In this document: positions 5,633 to 12,893 of the stretch, piece by piece
Layout of the letters: every line of letters starts with the position of its first letter
How positions within the stretch are numbered: the first letter of the stretch is position 1
Source: JAGLQA01 sp023135565
GTDB taxonomy: Bacteria; Acidobacteriota; Aminicenantia; UBA2199
DNA: 12,974 nt
NCBI GenBank assembly: GCA_030639305.1
Contig: DAOWCY010000200.1
Location: forward strand, 1-12,974
Reading direction: 5' to 3'
Translations under genes and position numbers: made by a program
The notes under the pieces: model-generated
What the model saw: only the letters and a program-made list of their open reading frames with translations
Told to the model about the DNA's origin: nothing
The model's database searches: none

Positions 5633-7137
5633 TTGCCCATTCTCCGTAAACGCCCGGATAATTTCCAGGCGGAGGTTTTCTGAGTTTGGCCTTCCGGCTG
5701 ACATTCAGCGCCCTGTTCGCTGCGCACGAAATTCAATATGGCCGCTGCTGCCAGCGCAATGGAGTCATAATCGTTAGTCTCGAACCGGGCTAAATCATCC
5801 CGGTACTTTTCGATAAAGTGGGTGTCATAATCTCCGCTGAGAAATTGCGGATGGGAGATGATTTGGCGCAGATATGAAATATTGGTGTTGATGCCCAAAA
5901 GATAATATTCCTCTAATGCACGTTTCATCCTGTTGATGGCTTGCTGCCGGTTCTCGCCCCAGGTTACCAATTTGGATATCATGGGGTCGTACTCCAGGGG
6001 GATGGTATACCCGGGATAGACGCCGGAATCATTACGCACGCCGGGGCCGCCGGGGTCGGTCAAGGCTTTGATTAAACCGGGCGACGGCAGAAAATTATGA
6101 GCCGGGTCTTCCGCGTAAATCCGGCACTCTATGGCCGCGCCGCGCCGGGGAATACTATCATAAGCGATGGCTTCGCCTTCGGCTATGCGCACCTGCTGCT
6201 CTACTAAATCTACGCCGGTAATCATTTCGGTAATGGGATGCTCCACTTGCAGCCGGGTGTTCATTTCTAAAAAATAAAAATTGCGGTCTTTGTCTACCAG
6301 GAATTCCACTGTCCCGGCATTTTCGTAACCGCAGGCCCGGGCTGCTTCTACAGCTACTTCTCCCATTTTTTTGCGCATAGTCTCATCTAAGACCGGCGAA
6401 GGGGTCTCTTCGATGATCTTCTGGTGCCGCCTCTGTACCGAACATTCCCGTTCATAAAGATGTATCGCACTGCCGTGACTGTCGGCCAGGACTTGAAATT
6501 CCACGTGCCGGGGATTCTCTAAATACTTCTCGATATATACGCTGGGGTCGCCGAAAGCAGACTGCGCTTCCCGACGGCAGGCTGCAAAAGAAGATTTTAA
6601 GTCCGCTGCTTTGTCTACCCGGCGCATCCCTTTGCCGCCGCCTCCGGCTGAGGCTTTGACCAAAACCGGGTAACCCATTTCGTCGGCTTGTTTTTGAGCG
6701 CTGCCGGTATTGTCGATGGTTTCGGTGCCGGGAACTACGGGGACACCTGCTTTTTGCATAATCTCCCTGGCTTTGGTTTTTAAACCCATGGCTTCGATAG
6801 CTTCGGCCGGGGGGCCGATAAAACGAATGCCGTGCTCTTCACAGCCCCTGACAAAAGCCGCGTTCTCACTCAAAAACCCGTAACCGGGATGAATGGCGTC
6901 CGCACCGCTTTTTTTGGCAATGGCGAAAATCTTTTCCTGGTCTAAGTAGGTTTCGCCGGGCAGCGAGCCGGGCAAAGGAAAGGCTTCGTCCGCATACCTG
7001 ACGTGCAGGGCATAGCGGTCAGGGTCTGAAAATACAGCCACTGTGGGAATATTAAGTTCCCGGCAGGTGCGCTGGATGCGCACTGCGATCTCCCCGCGGT
7101 TGGGGATTAAGATTTTTTTTATTTTTTTTGTTTTCAT
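5629..7137 (-). CDS. accC: Biotin carboxylase subunit of acyl-CoA carboxylase
   Basis: This 502-aa ATP-grasp enzyme carboxylates the biotin of the carrier protein with bicarbonate and ATP. Visible are the N-terminal KILIPNRGEIAVRI, HPGYGFLSEN (83-92), the glycine-rich ATP lid SAGGGGKGM (163-171), HVEFQVLAD, the metal/catalytic stretch EMNTRLQVEHPITE (291-304) and the C-terminal ECRIYAEDP. The stand-alone E. coli enzyme is about 450 aa; the extra 50-residue tail is a linker-like extension. It overlaps the carrier gene by ATGA, which suggests coupled translation. The ATG at 7137 has no ribosome site at normal distance; the nearest GGAGG (7152-7156) lies 14 nt away within a palindromic repeat. 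A 398-bp repeat-filled spacer separates it from the carboxyltransferase gene. Confidence 0.95.
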   Translation of the reverse strand: MKTKKIKKILIPNRGEIAVRIQRTCRELNIPTVAVFSDPDRYALHVRYADEAFPLPGSLPGETYLDQEKIFAIAKKSGADAIHPGYGFLSENAAFVRGCEEHGIRFIGPPAEAIEAMGLKTKAREIMQKAGVPVVPGTETIDNTGSAQKQADEMGYPVLVKASAGGGGKGMRRVDKAADLKSSFAACRREAQSAFGDPSVYIEKYLENPRHVEFQVLADSHGSAIHLYERECSVQRRHQKIIEETPSPVLDETMRKKMGEVAVEAARACGYENAGTVEFLVDKDRNFYFLEMNTRLQVEHPITEMITGVDLVEQQVRIAEGEAIAYDSIPRRGAAIECRIYAEDPAHNFLPSPGLIKALTDPGGPGVRNDSGVYPGYTIPLEYDPMISKLVTWGENRQQAINRMKRALEEYYLLGINTNISYLRQIISHPQFLSGDYDTHFIEKYRDDLARFETNDYDSIALAAAAILNFVRSEQGAECQPEGQTQKTSAWKLSGRLRRMGK

Positions 7138-7147
7138 TTTTTATTTT

Positions 7148-7206
7148 CTTGCCTCCGGCGGCCCTGCCGGGGGCCAAACTTTTGAAAAAGTTTGAACAAA
7201 ACTTTT
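7148..7206. repeat. Palindromic intergenic repeat containing a 45-nt block shared with 10523-10567
   Basis: The block 7162-7206 is identical over 45 nt to 10523-10567. It contains a perfect inverted repeat CAAACTTT-TGAA-AAAGTTTG (7175-7194). The head, CTTGCCTCCGGCGGCC (7148-7163), is also identical to 9115-9130. A further hairpin, GCGTTT/AAACGC followed by T5 (7217-7244), lies just beyond on the + strand. The element sits within the operon spacer, upstream of biotin carboxylase. Confidence 0.85.
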
Positions 7207-7253
7207 ATTGAGCCTTGCGTTTGGAAATTCTTGAAACGCTTTTTGGTGGTGCT

Positions 7254-7500
7254 AACACACCCCGTCGCTTCGGGGCAAAAAACAAAAAGCCCCTCAGCGC
7301 CACCCCTCTCAAGAGGGGAATGTGCTGGTTGTCCTCTTTTAGAACTCTTTTAGTAAATATCTGGAGTCTTTAAATCTGGACTTTATAATATCTATAGTTA
7401 TTAAGTTAGTCTCCGAATCGCTATAGCTCGTTTAGAGTTCTCCGAGCGCAGTCCCCTCTCGAGAGGGGTGGTTCCGAGGAACGAGGAACCGGGGTGTGTT
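7254..7500. mobile_element. MITE-like element with 11-bp terminal inverted repeats
   Basis: A 247-bp non-coding unit is bounded by AACACACCCCG (7254-7264) and its exact reverse complement (7490-7500). Just inside each end lies a CCCCTC/GAGGGG hairpin: 7303-7318 on the left, and a perfect 16-nt palindrome at 7453-7468 on the right. Further in, AGAACTCT (7341-7348) pairs with AGAGTTCT (7434-7441). The middle is AT-rich with an imperfect tandem repeat around ATCTGGA. No ORF or target-site duplication was seen. It fits a miniature inverted-repeat element, but mobility is inferred. The rest of the 7138-7535 spacer holds the repeat at 7148-7206 and a GCAGCC/GGCTGC hairpin at 7506-7520. Confidence 0.6.
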
Positions 7501-7535
7501 CGTTTGCAGCCAACGGCTGCGCTAAAAAAACGGGG

Positions 7536-9101
7536 TTAAAGCGGGATATTGCCGTGCTTCTTGGGCGGGTTCTCCTGCCGCTTATTTCGCAGCATTTCAA
7601 AAGATTGAATAATCTGTTTGCGCGTGTCTTCAGGGAAAATAACTCCGTCTATATAACCCAACTCCGCTGCTTTGTAGGGATTGGCAAAAGTCTCGCGGTA
7701 CTCGTCGATAAGCTCCTGCCGCCTCTTTTCCGGGTCTTCCGCTTTGACGAGTTCATTGCGGAAGATGATATTGACCGCGCCGTCCGGCCCCATTACCGCG
7801 ATCTCAGCCGTGGGGTAAGCCAGGTTGATGTCGCCGCGGATATGCTTCGAGGCCATGACGTCGAAAGCGCCGCCGTAAGCTTTGCGGGTGATAATGGTCA
7901 CTTTGGGCACCGTGGATTCACAGTACGCATAAAGCAGTTTTGCGCCGTGGGCAATAATGCCGCCGTACTCCTGGTCCGTGCCGGGCAAAAAACCGGGGAC
8001 GTCTTCAAAAGTAATGATAGGAATATTAAAGGCATCGCAAAAACGTACAAAACGGGCTCCTTTTTTAGAAGAGTGGATGTCTAAACATCCGGCTAAATGA
8101 GCCGGCTGATTAGCCACAATGCCTGCCGGGTGGCCGTTCATGCGGGCAAATCCTACCACGATGTTTTTGGCATAGTTTTCGTGGATTTCGAAGAAATATT
8201 TGTCGTCTACTACCAGCCGGATGATATCTTTAATGTCGTAAGGTTTGTTGGGGTTGGTGGGTACGATGGTTTTCAACGCTTCTTCCCGGCGGTCGATGGG
8301 ATCGTCGGTAGGCATATGAGGCGGGTCTTCCATATTATTAGAGGGTAGGAAACTATACAGTTCCCGCACCATGGAGAGTCCCTGCTCTTCGTTTTTGGCC
8401 GTCAAATGAGCCACTCCGCTTTTAGTAGCGTGGCTCATAGCGCCGCCTAATTCTTCTTTGGTCACTTTCTCGTGGGTGACGGTTTCGATGACATCAGGCC
8501 CGGTGATAAACATATAAGATGTCTTTTCGATCATCAATATGAAATCGGTAATGGCCGGGGAATATACCGCGCCTCCGGCGCATGGCCCCATAATAACCGA
8601 TATCTGCGGCACAACCCCGGAAGTCAGGGTGTTGCGCAAAAAGATAGAGGCGTATCCGGCTAAACTGATAACTCCTTCCTGGATCCTGGCTCCACCGGAA
8701 TCGTTAAGCCCTATCACCGGGGCGCCGTTCTGCACAGCCAGATCCATGATTTTTAAGATTTTTTCCGCGTAAGCGCCGCTGAGAGAGCCACCGAAAACAG
8801 TAAAATCCTGGGCAAATACATATACTAAACGGCCTTCGATTTTGCCGTAGCCGGTGATGACGCCGTCGCCGTAGATTTTCTTTTTTTCCATGTCGAAATC
8901 ATTACAGCGGTGGGTTTTCAGTTTATCTAATTCAACGAAACTATTAGGGTCCAGCAGCATGTCGATGCGTTCCCGGGCGGTATATTTCCCGGCTTCGTGC
9001 TGTTTGTCGATGCGCTTTTGTCCGCCGCCTAATTCCGCCAGTTCTTCTAATTCCTGCAGGCGTTTCCGCGCTTTTTCGTGTCCATCGAGGTTATCGCTCA
9101 T
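7536..9101 (-). CDS. pccB: Acyl-CoA carboxylase carboxyltransferase, propionyl-CoA carboxylase beta type
   Basis: This 521-aa two-domain crotonase-fold carboxyltransferase moves CO2 from carboxybiotin to an acyl-CoA. Landmarks are KYTARERIDMLLD (39-51), the N-domain oxyanion motif DSGGARIQEG (134-143), GPCAGGAVYSPA (172-183), the C-domain DVPGFLPGTDQE (367-378), RKAYGGAFDVMASKH (406-420) and the usual C-terminus KKHGNIPL. Asp424 in GDINLAYPTAE aligns with the aspartate linked to propionyl- over acetyl-CoA preference in Streptomyces PccB. Sodium-pumping methylmalonyl-CoA decarboxylase uses a similar subunit, but the adjacent biotin carboxylase points to an ATP-dependent carboxylase. The product would then be methylmalonyl-CoA. 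A methylcrotonyl-type substrate is less likely. AAGGAG (9108-9113) supports the start. Confidence 0.92.
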   Translation of the reverse strand: MSDNLDGHEKARKRLQELEELAELGGGQKRIDKQHEAGKYTARERIDMLLDPNSFVELDKLKTHRCNDFDMEKKKIYGDGVITGYGKIEGRLVYVFAQDFTVFGGSLSGAYAEKILKIMDLAVQNGAPVIGLNDSGGARIQEGVISLAGYASIFLRNTLTSGVVPQISVIMGPCAGGAVYSPAITDFILMIEKTSYMFITGPDVIETVTHEKVTKEELGGAMSHATKSGVAHLTAKNEEQGLSMVRELYSFLPSNNMEDPPHMPTDDPIDRREEALKTIVPTNPNKPYDIKDIIRLVVDDKYFFEIHENYAKNIVVGFARMNGHPAGIVANQPAHLAGCLDIHSSKKGARFVRFCDAFNIPIITFEDVPGFLPGTDQEYGGIIAHGAKLLYAYCESTVPKVTIITRKAYGGAFDVMASKHIRGDINLAYPTAEIAVMGPDGAVNIIFRNELVKAEDPEKRRQELIDEYRETFANPYKAAELGYIDGVIFPEDTRKQIIQSFEMLRNKRQENPPKKHGNIPL

Positions 9102-9114
9102 ATAAATCTCCTTA

Positions 9115-9162
9115 CTTGCCTCCGGCGGCCAGGGGGCGCTTTTTGAAAATACTGCCCCCTGG
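9115..9162. repeat. Palindromic intergenic repeat with 9-bp stem
   Basis: The head CTTGCCTCCGGCGGCC (9115-9130) is shared with 7148-7163. A perfect 9-bp stem CCAGGGGGC/GCCCCCTGG (9129-9137 with 9154-9162) closes a 16-nt loop. It fills the gap between thiolase and carboxyltransferase genes. No U-run follows on the transcribed strand, so it is more likely an RNA-stabilising or REP-like element than a terminator. Confidence 0.75.
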
Positions 9163-9192
9163 ACCCCCGCAAAAAATTTTGTTTATCCGGTT

Positions 9193-10437
9193 TTATTCGC
9201 CTTTCTTGTAAACGATTGCCACTACGGTTTTGTCATCGCCGCCCATGTTGATAGAGAGGCCGTAAGGACGGTCTGCCGGGATGTCGATCTGCGCATCCCC
9301 TGCCCTGCCGGTCAACTGCTCCCACAGGGTGACAGCCTGGTGAACGCCGGTGGCCCCGGTGGGATGACCCCAACCGACCAGTCCGCCGGTGGTGTTGATA
9401 GGAATCTTGCCGTCCCGGGCCGTGTTCCCGGCTGCAACAAAGTCTGCGCCTGCACCGGGTTCGGCCAACCCGATGGCTTCTGTTGCCAGTACTCCGGCAA
9501 TAGTAAAACAGTCGTGGGCTTCTACGGTGCCTAATTGGCCGACGGTAATGCCGGCGCTTTTCAAGGCTTCTTCGACTGCCCTGCGGGTGGTCTCTAAACT
9601 GGTTAAATCAGCGGGCGTTTTGGTGATATCCGCTTCTACTTGACCCCAACCGACTATCTCTACTGCGTCCTTTTTGGCTATGCCGCACCGTTCCAGCCCC
9701 TCTTCGGAGAGGATGGCAATGCCCGATGCGCCGTCCGAAACTTTGGAGCAGTCGAAAACAGTGATATTCTCTAAAAATGTTTTGGGATTTGGCTCGGTCA
9801 TAGCCTGGGCTTCTAAATCTTCGGTTGTATTGTGGTGTTCCTGGGCCGTGGGACATAAGCGGGCATTCTCGATGGCATTCCGGTACCAACGGGCCATGCC
9901 TTTGCGTGCTTTTTCCCGGCCGTACTTTTTATAATAAGCTCCGGCCCGGTCGCTAAACTTGCCGGGGAAATAGTAAGCATGACCGTCTTTGCGCTCCTGG
10001 AACCACCCGGCTCCGGCCAGGATATCCGCGCCGTATATGGCTTTGACCGTATTCTGCACCTCGAAACCCACTGCCAGCACCACTTCAGCGGTTTCAGCCA
10101 GCACCGATTTCATCCCGGCCATTAAAGCCAGAGCGCCGGAAGCGCAGGCGCCTTCTACGCTGATGGCGGGTTTCCACTGCAAACCTTCATCTATCATGGG
10201 AATAAAAGCGGGCAAATTGGCCTGCTTGTTAAACCGGGGGGCCATGAAGTTCCCGATCACGCCTTCATCTACGTTACCGGCGCCGCCGATTTGTTTTAAT
10301 GTTTCCTGCCCGGCTTCTTTGATGTATTTCTCCATGCCGGGACGCGGTTTCTTAGGATGGAACTCTTTACGCCCGGTTCCAAGAGAAATAGTGTTGTAGC
10401 CTGCGGCCATATATACTTTACGTCTTAATTTTTTCAT
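9193..10437 (-). CDS. SCP2-type thiolase (acetyl-CoA acyltransferase-like)
   Basis: This 414-aa thiolase-fold enzyme has the nucleophile in VEGACASGA (Cys98), the histidine motif AHDCF (308-312) and WGHPTGATG (356-364). The last conserved region reads SINMGGDD, so the second catalytic cysteine of classic thiolases (CxG motif) is absent. In SCP2-type thiolases the cysteine of HDCF takes that acid/base role, and this sequence fits that class. It probably cleaves 3-ketoacyl-CoA (for example acetoacetyl-CoA) with CoA, or runs the reverse condensation. It follows hydratase and dehydrogenase genes, completing the beta-oxidation steps. The first ATG has GAGGT 7 nt upstream; a later ATG at codon 10 lacks a ribosome site. 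A purely structural or lipid-transfer role is possible but less likely. Confidence 0.85.
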   Translation of the reverse strand: MKKLRRKVYMAAGYNTISLGTGRKEFHPKKPRPGMEKYIKEAGQETLKQIGGAGNVDEGVIGNFMAPRFNKQANLPAFIPMIDEGLQWKPAISVEGACASGALALMAGMKSVLAETAEVVLAVGFEVQNTVKAIYGADILAGAGWFQERKDGHAYYFPGKFSDRAGAYYKKYGREKARKGMARWYRNAIENARLCPTAQEHHNTTEDLEAQAMTEPNPKTFLENITVFDCSKVSDGASGIAILSEEGLERCGIAKKDAVEIVGWGQVEADITKTPADLTSLETTRRAVEEALKSAGITVGQLGTVEAHDCFTIAGVLATEAIGLAEPGAGADFVAAGNTARDGKIPINTTGGLVGWGHPTGATGVHQAVTLWEQLTGRAGDAQIDIPADRPYGLSINMGGDDKTVVAIVYKKGE

Positions 10438-10470
10438 TTTTTTACCTCTTTATTAATTTATAATTTATTG

Positions 10471-10665
10471 CCTTCGGCGACCCCACGCGCGTGGGGGGGC
10501 GTTAAGCCGCTTCGCGGCAGGTCCCTGCCGGGGGCCAAACTTTTGAAAAAGTTTGAACAAAACTTTTGATAATTTTAGAAGCGCCCCTGCTGCGAAGCAG
10601 CTTATCGCCTCCCCGTGCGTACGGGGCTGCCGCGTAGCGGCTTATTGGCCCCCCGCGCCGCGGGG
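10471..10665. repeat. Cluster of eight palindromic repeats between dehydrogenase and thiolase genes
   Basis: Consecutive stems are: CCCCACGC/GCGTGGGG (10481-10496), GCCGC/GCGGC (10506-10518), GGTCCC/GGGGCC with one G-T pair (10520-10536), CAAACTTT/AAAGTTTG (10536-10555), GCTGC/GCAGC (10589-10601), CCCCGT/ACGGGG (10611-10626), GCCGC/GCGGC (10629-10641) and CCCCGC/GCGGGG (10651-10665). A linker of form CTTA..GCC recurs three times: 10498-10506 (inverted), 10601-10609 and 10641-10650. Block 10523-10567 is the second copy of the 45-nt repeat at 7162-7206. The rightmost hairpin and linker encode the end and stop codon of the dehydrogenase. Confidence 0.85.
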
Positions 10666-12000
10666 TTTAAAATATTCGTTTATGGGGCCGTATGCATGAT
10701 AAAATCCGGTGAGCAGTACGGTGTTCACATCTTCTTCACTGTTTGCCACTTTGTCCGCCACCAGCTTCAAGCTGATCTCACGGGAACGCTTGCCGTAACC
10801 TACTGCCAGTTTAGCTCCTAAACTGTCCATGCTATTCAGAGCTTTGAAGAATTTAGTTAGGATTTCCGCTTTGTCAGGACTGCCGATAACTGTCTTCCAG
10901 GCAGCAGCCGGTTGGGGCAGCTCCCCTAACTTCCCGTCGCACTTCTCCTGGAAAGCGGCGATTTTAACATACTCCTTTTTCTCAGGATCGTAAATACCTA
11001 CCGGGCGTCCTTTCTCATATTCCAGGAAACCGTTCTTCTGCGAACCGTCGGAAAATTGACCGCCTTTCACTCCTAATCCGATCATGCGGTCTAAAAGATC
11101 ACTGTGCAGGTCTTCGTCCTTTACGTGGGGATTCATTACACTCATAATATATTGACAGACATCGAGTCCTACATAATCTACTAACTGGAAAATACCCATG
11201 GGACGCACCAAAAATTCCTGGCTCACTTTGTTGAGTTTATACATGGCTTCCACGAAAGGCATATCTTTCGACAACCGCTCCACTTCAGCAATACCGTGCA
11301 GCGCATCGCGCATAAAATGACCGTTGCCGATAAATCCGGCAAAATCATTAGAAGGCACGATCTTTTTGCGCAGGTTTTTGGCATATGTGTGGGCAAATTC
11401 CACCGCTTCTTTGACCGTGTTTTTAGCTGCGATCAGTTCTACTAATTTCTGCACTGCCGGGGGATTGTAAAAATGAAATCCCAAAATCCGCCCTTCTAAA
11501 CCGGCCTGCTCATCCAATCGATGAATGGGAATAGATGAGGTATTAGTAAATACCCAGGGTTTCTTTTTACTGTTTCGGTCGATTTGGGAGAGCAGCTTTA
11601 CCTTGATTTCGGGATTCTCTATTATCGCTTCGAAAATCAAACCCGATTCGTAGGCTGCTTCTATGCGCGTGGTGGGGCGCACAATACTCGATACATCGAA
11701 AATATACTGGTCGATGATTTCACTGTTCTCGATCAAATCTTTACGGCTTTCATATAAGCTGCGTAAAAGAACCGTTTTCTTCTCCGCTGCTTTTCTTACC
11801 TGGGCGCGGAGAAATTTCATCAGGCCGCCTAAGGCCTGGTCCGATACATCTAAGGCATTTAATATAAATTGCCGGTCTTTATTTTCCGGCTTCAGGCTGA
11901 GATCAGCCATCTCTATGGCAGTGAGCAGCAAAATACCACTGCCCATCTTACCGGCGGCGCCGAGCACCGTCACGTTTTCTAATCGTCCTGCATAATCCAT
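10642..12000 (-). CDS. Long 3-hydroxyacyl-CoA dehydrogenase family protein
   Basis: This 452-aa enzyme oxidises 3-hydroxyacyl-CoA to 3-ketoacyl-CoA with NAD. It has the Rossmann motif GAAGKMGSGI (14-23), IFEAIIEN with Glu125, the catalytic TNTSSIPI (Ser155), GFHFYNPPA (His176), GFIGN (222-226) and the C-domain RPMGIFQLVDYVGLD (266-280). Single-domain bacterial enzymes are about 280 aa. This one has roughly 30 extra residues between the Rossmann glycines and the active-site serine, including a charged insert at about 31-44 before the second strand. It also has a C-terminal extension of some 120 residues (about 330-445). The final RGAGGQ and TAA are encoded by a palindromic repeat. GGAG lies upstream of the ATG at 12000. 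It probably works between the flanking crotonase and thiolase. Confidence 0.88.
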   Translation of the reverse strand: MDYAGRLENVTVLGAAGKMGSGILLLTAIEMADLSLKPENKDRQFILNALDVSDQALGGLMKFLRAQVRKAAEKKTVLLRSLYESRKDLIENSEIIDQYIFDVSSIVRPTTRIEAAYESGLIFEAIIENPEIKVKLLSQIDRNSKKKPWVFTNTSSIPIHRLDEQAGLEGRILGFHFYNPPAVQKLVELIAAKNTVKEAVEFAHTYAKNLRKKIVPSNDFAGFIGNGHFMRDALHGIAEVERLSKDMPFVEAMYKLNKVSQEFLVRPMGIFQLVDYVGLDVCQYIMSVMNPHVKDEDLHSDLLDRMIGLGVKGGQFSDGSQKNGFLEYEKGRPVGIYDPEKKEYVKIAAFQEKCDGKLGELPQPAAAWKTVIGSPDKAEILTKFFKALNSMDSLGAKLAVGYGKRSREISLKLVADKVANSEEDVNTVLLTGFYHAYGPINEYFKPRGAGGQ

Positions 12001-12053
12001 GAATAACTCCTCTTTTTATTTCTATAAACTTTTTTCAAGATTCTTATACCGGC

Positions 12054-12821
12054 CTACCACTGCGGTTTTCGTTTTTCTAAGAATGCCTTCATGCCTTCTT
12101 TGCCTTCTTTCTCAAAGAGGGAACCGAATTCTTCCGATTCGATGGCGCTGCCTTTTATAAAATCGGTTTCCATTCCCCGGCGCACACATTTTTTTACTTT
12201 GCGCACCGCTCCGGGACCTTTTGAAGCGATCAGTTTTGCCAGTTTCATGGTTCTTGGCATCAGTTCATCCGGTTCCACCACCTCCTGCACTAAGCCCATG
12301 CGCAGAGCAGTTTCAGCGTCGATCATTTCAGCGCTGAGCAGTAAATAAAGGGCGTTTCCCGAACCCACTAAGCGGGGCAGGCGCTGGGTGCCGGCATAAC
12401 CGGGCGTTAGACCGAGATTGACCTCCGGCTGACCGAACTTCGCTTTCGTGTTGGCAATGCGAAAATCGCAGCCCATAGCCAGTTCCAAACCGCCTCCTAA
12501 AGCAAAACCGTTGATAGCCGCAATAACCGGTTTTTCCAGCATTTCCAGGGTACGGAAGGTGTTCTGGCCCAATTGCGAAAATTCTGCACCCCGGGCCCGG
12601 GTCATATCCTTCATTTCGGCAATATCCGCCCCGGCCACAAAGGCTTTACCTGCCCCGGTAATGACGATTACTTTGACATCGTCCCTTTTTTCCAGTTCCG
12701 CGGCCATCTGGTCCATTTCCCGGAAAAATCTGGTATTCAACGCATTCATGGCTTCAGGGCGACTGATAGTAACAACAGCCACGCCGTCCGCAGCATCGAG
12801 TTTTAAAATTTCATATTCCAT
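12054..12821 (-). CDS. Enoyl-CoA hydratase (crotonase)
   Basis: This 255-aa crotonase-fold enzyme adds water to trans-2-enoyl-CoA to form (S)-3-hydroxyacyl-CoA. The oxyanion-hole segments are AFVAGADIAEM (60-70) and FALGGGLELAMGCDF (106-120). Both catalytic glutamates of true hydratases are present 20 residues apart: Glu113 in GGLELA and Glu133 in QPEVNLGL. This favours hydratase over isomerase or decarboxylase relatives. Length and the C-terminal FLEKRKPQW match the short-chain hydratase group. It is the first complete gene of the leftward operon, with GGAG (12830-12833) 8 nt from its ATG and a candidate promoter just upstream. The next gene starts 53 bp downstream. The substrate could be crotonyl-CoA or another short enoyl-CoA. 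Confidence 0.93.
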   Translation of the reverse strand: MEYEILKLDAADGVAVVTISRPEAMNALNTRFFREMDQMAAELEKRDDVKVIVITGAGKAFVAGADIAEMKDMTRARGAEFSQLGQNTFRTLEMLEKPVIAAINGFALGGGLELAMGCDFRIANTKAKFGQPEVNLGLTPGYAGTQRLPRLVGSGNALYLLLSAEMIDAETALRMGLVQEVVEPDELMPRTMKLAKLIASKGPGAVRKVKKCVRRGMETDFIKGSAIESEEFGSLFEKEGKEGMKAFLEKRKPQW

Positions 12822-12835
12822 ATTTTATACTCCAT

Positions 12836-12864
12836 ATTATAACCCATTTTCCGCAAGTTGAAAA
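12836..12864 (-). promoter_or_regulatory. Putative promoter of the acyl-CoA operon
   Basis: On the minus strand a perfect TATAAT (12836-12841) lies 17 nt downstream of TTTTCA (12859-12864), which matches the -35 consensus in four of six positions. The start would be at about 12829-12830, on the GGAG ribosome site, giving a leader of about ten bases. The close packing of -10 and ribosome site makes this moderate. Transcription may also enter from further upstream. Confidence 0.45.
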
Positions 12865-12893
12865 GGGCTTTTTTTCCGAATTAATTTTTTCTG

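Noticed and set aside
5633..5704. Upstream ATG at 5704 for the biotin carrier protein
   Set aside because: It would overlap biotin carboxylase by 76 bp. The ATGA-overlapping start at 5632 has a ribosome site and a family-like N-terminus.
7217..7244. Rho-independent terminator GCGTTT/AAACGC plus T5
   Set aside because: It points along the + strand, where no gene is transcribed, and is part of a repeat-rich spacer.
7494..8084. Rightward ORF opposite the carboxyltransferase gene, and similar antisense ORFs elsewhere
   Set aside because: They mirror strongly conserved genes on the other strand, lack ribosome sites and show no domain motifs.
9129..9162. Terminator between thiolase and carboxyltransferase genes
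   Set aside because: The strong stem is followed on the transcribed strand by GC-rich repeat, not a U-run, and the next gene has a good ribosome site.
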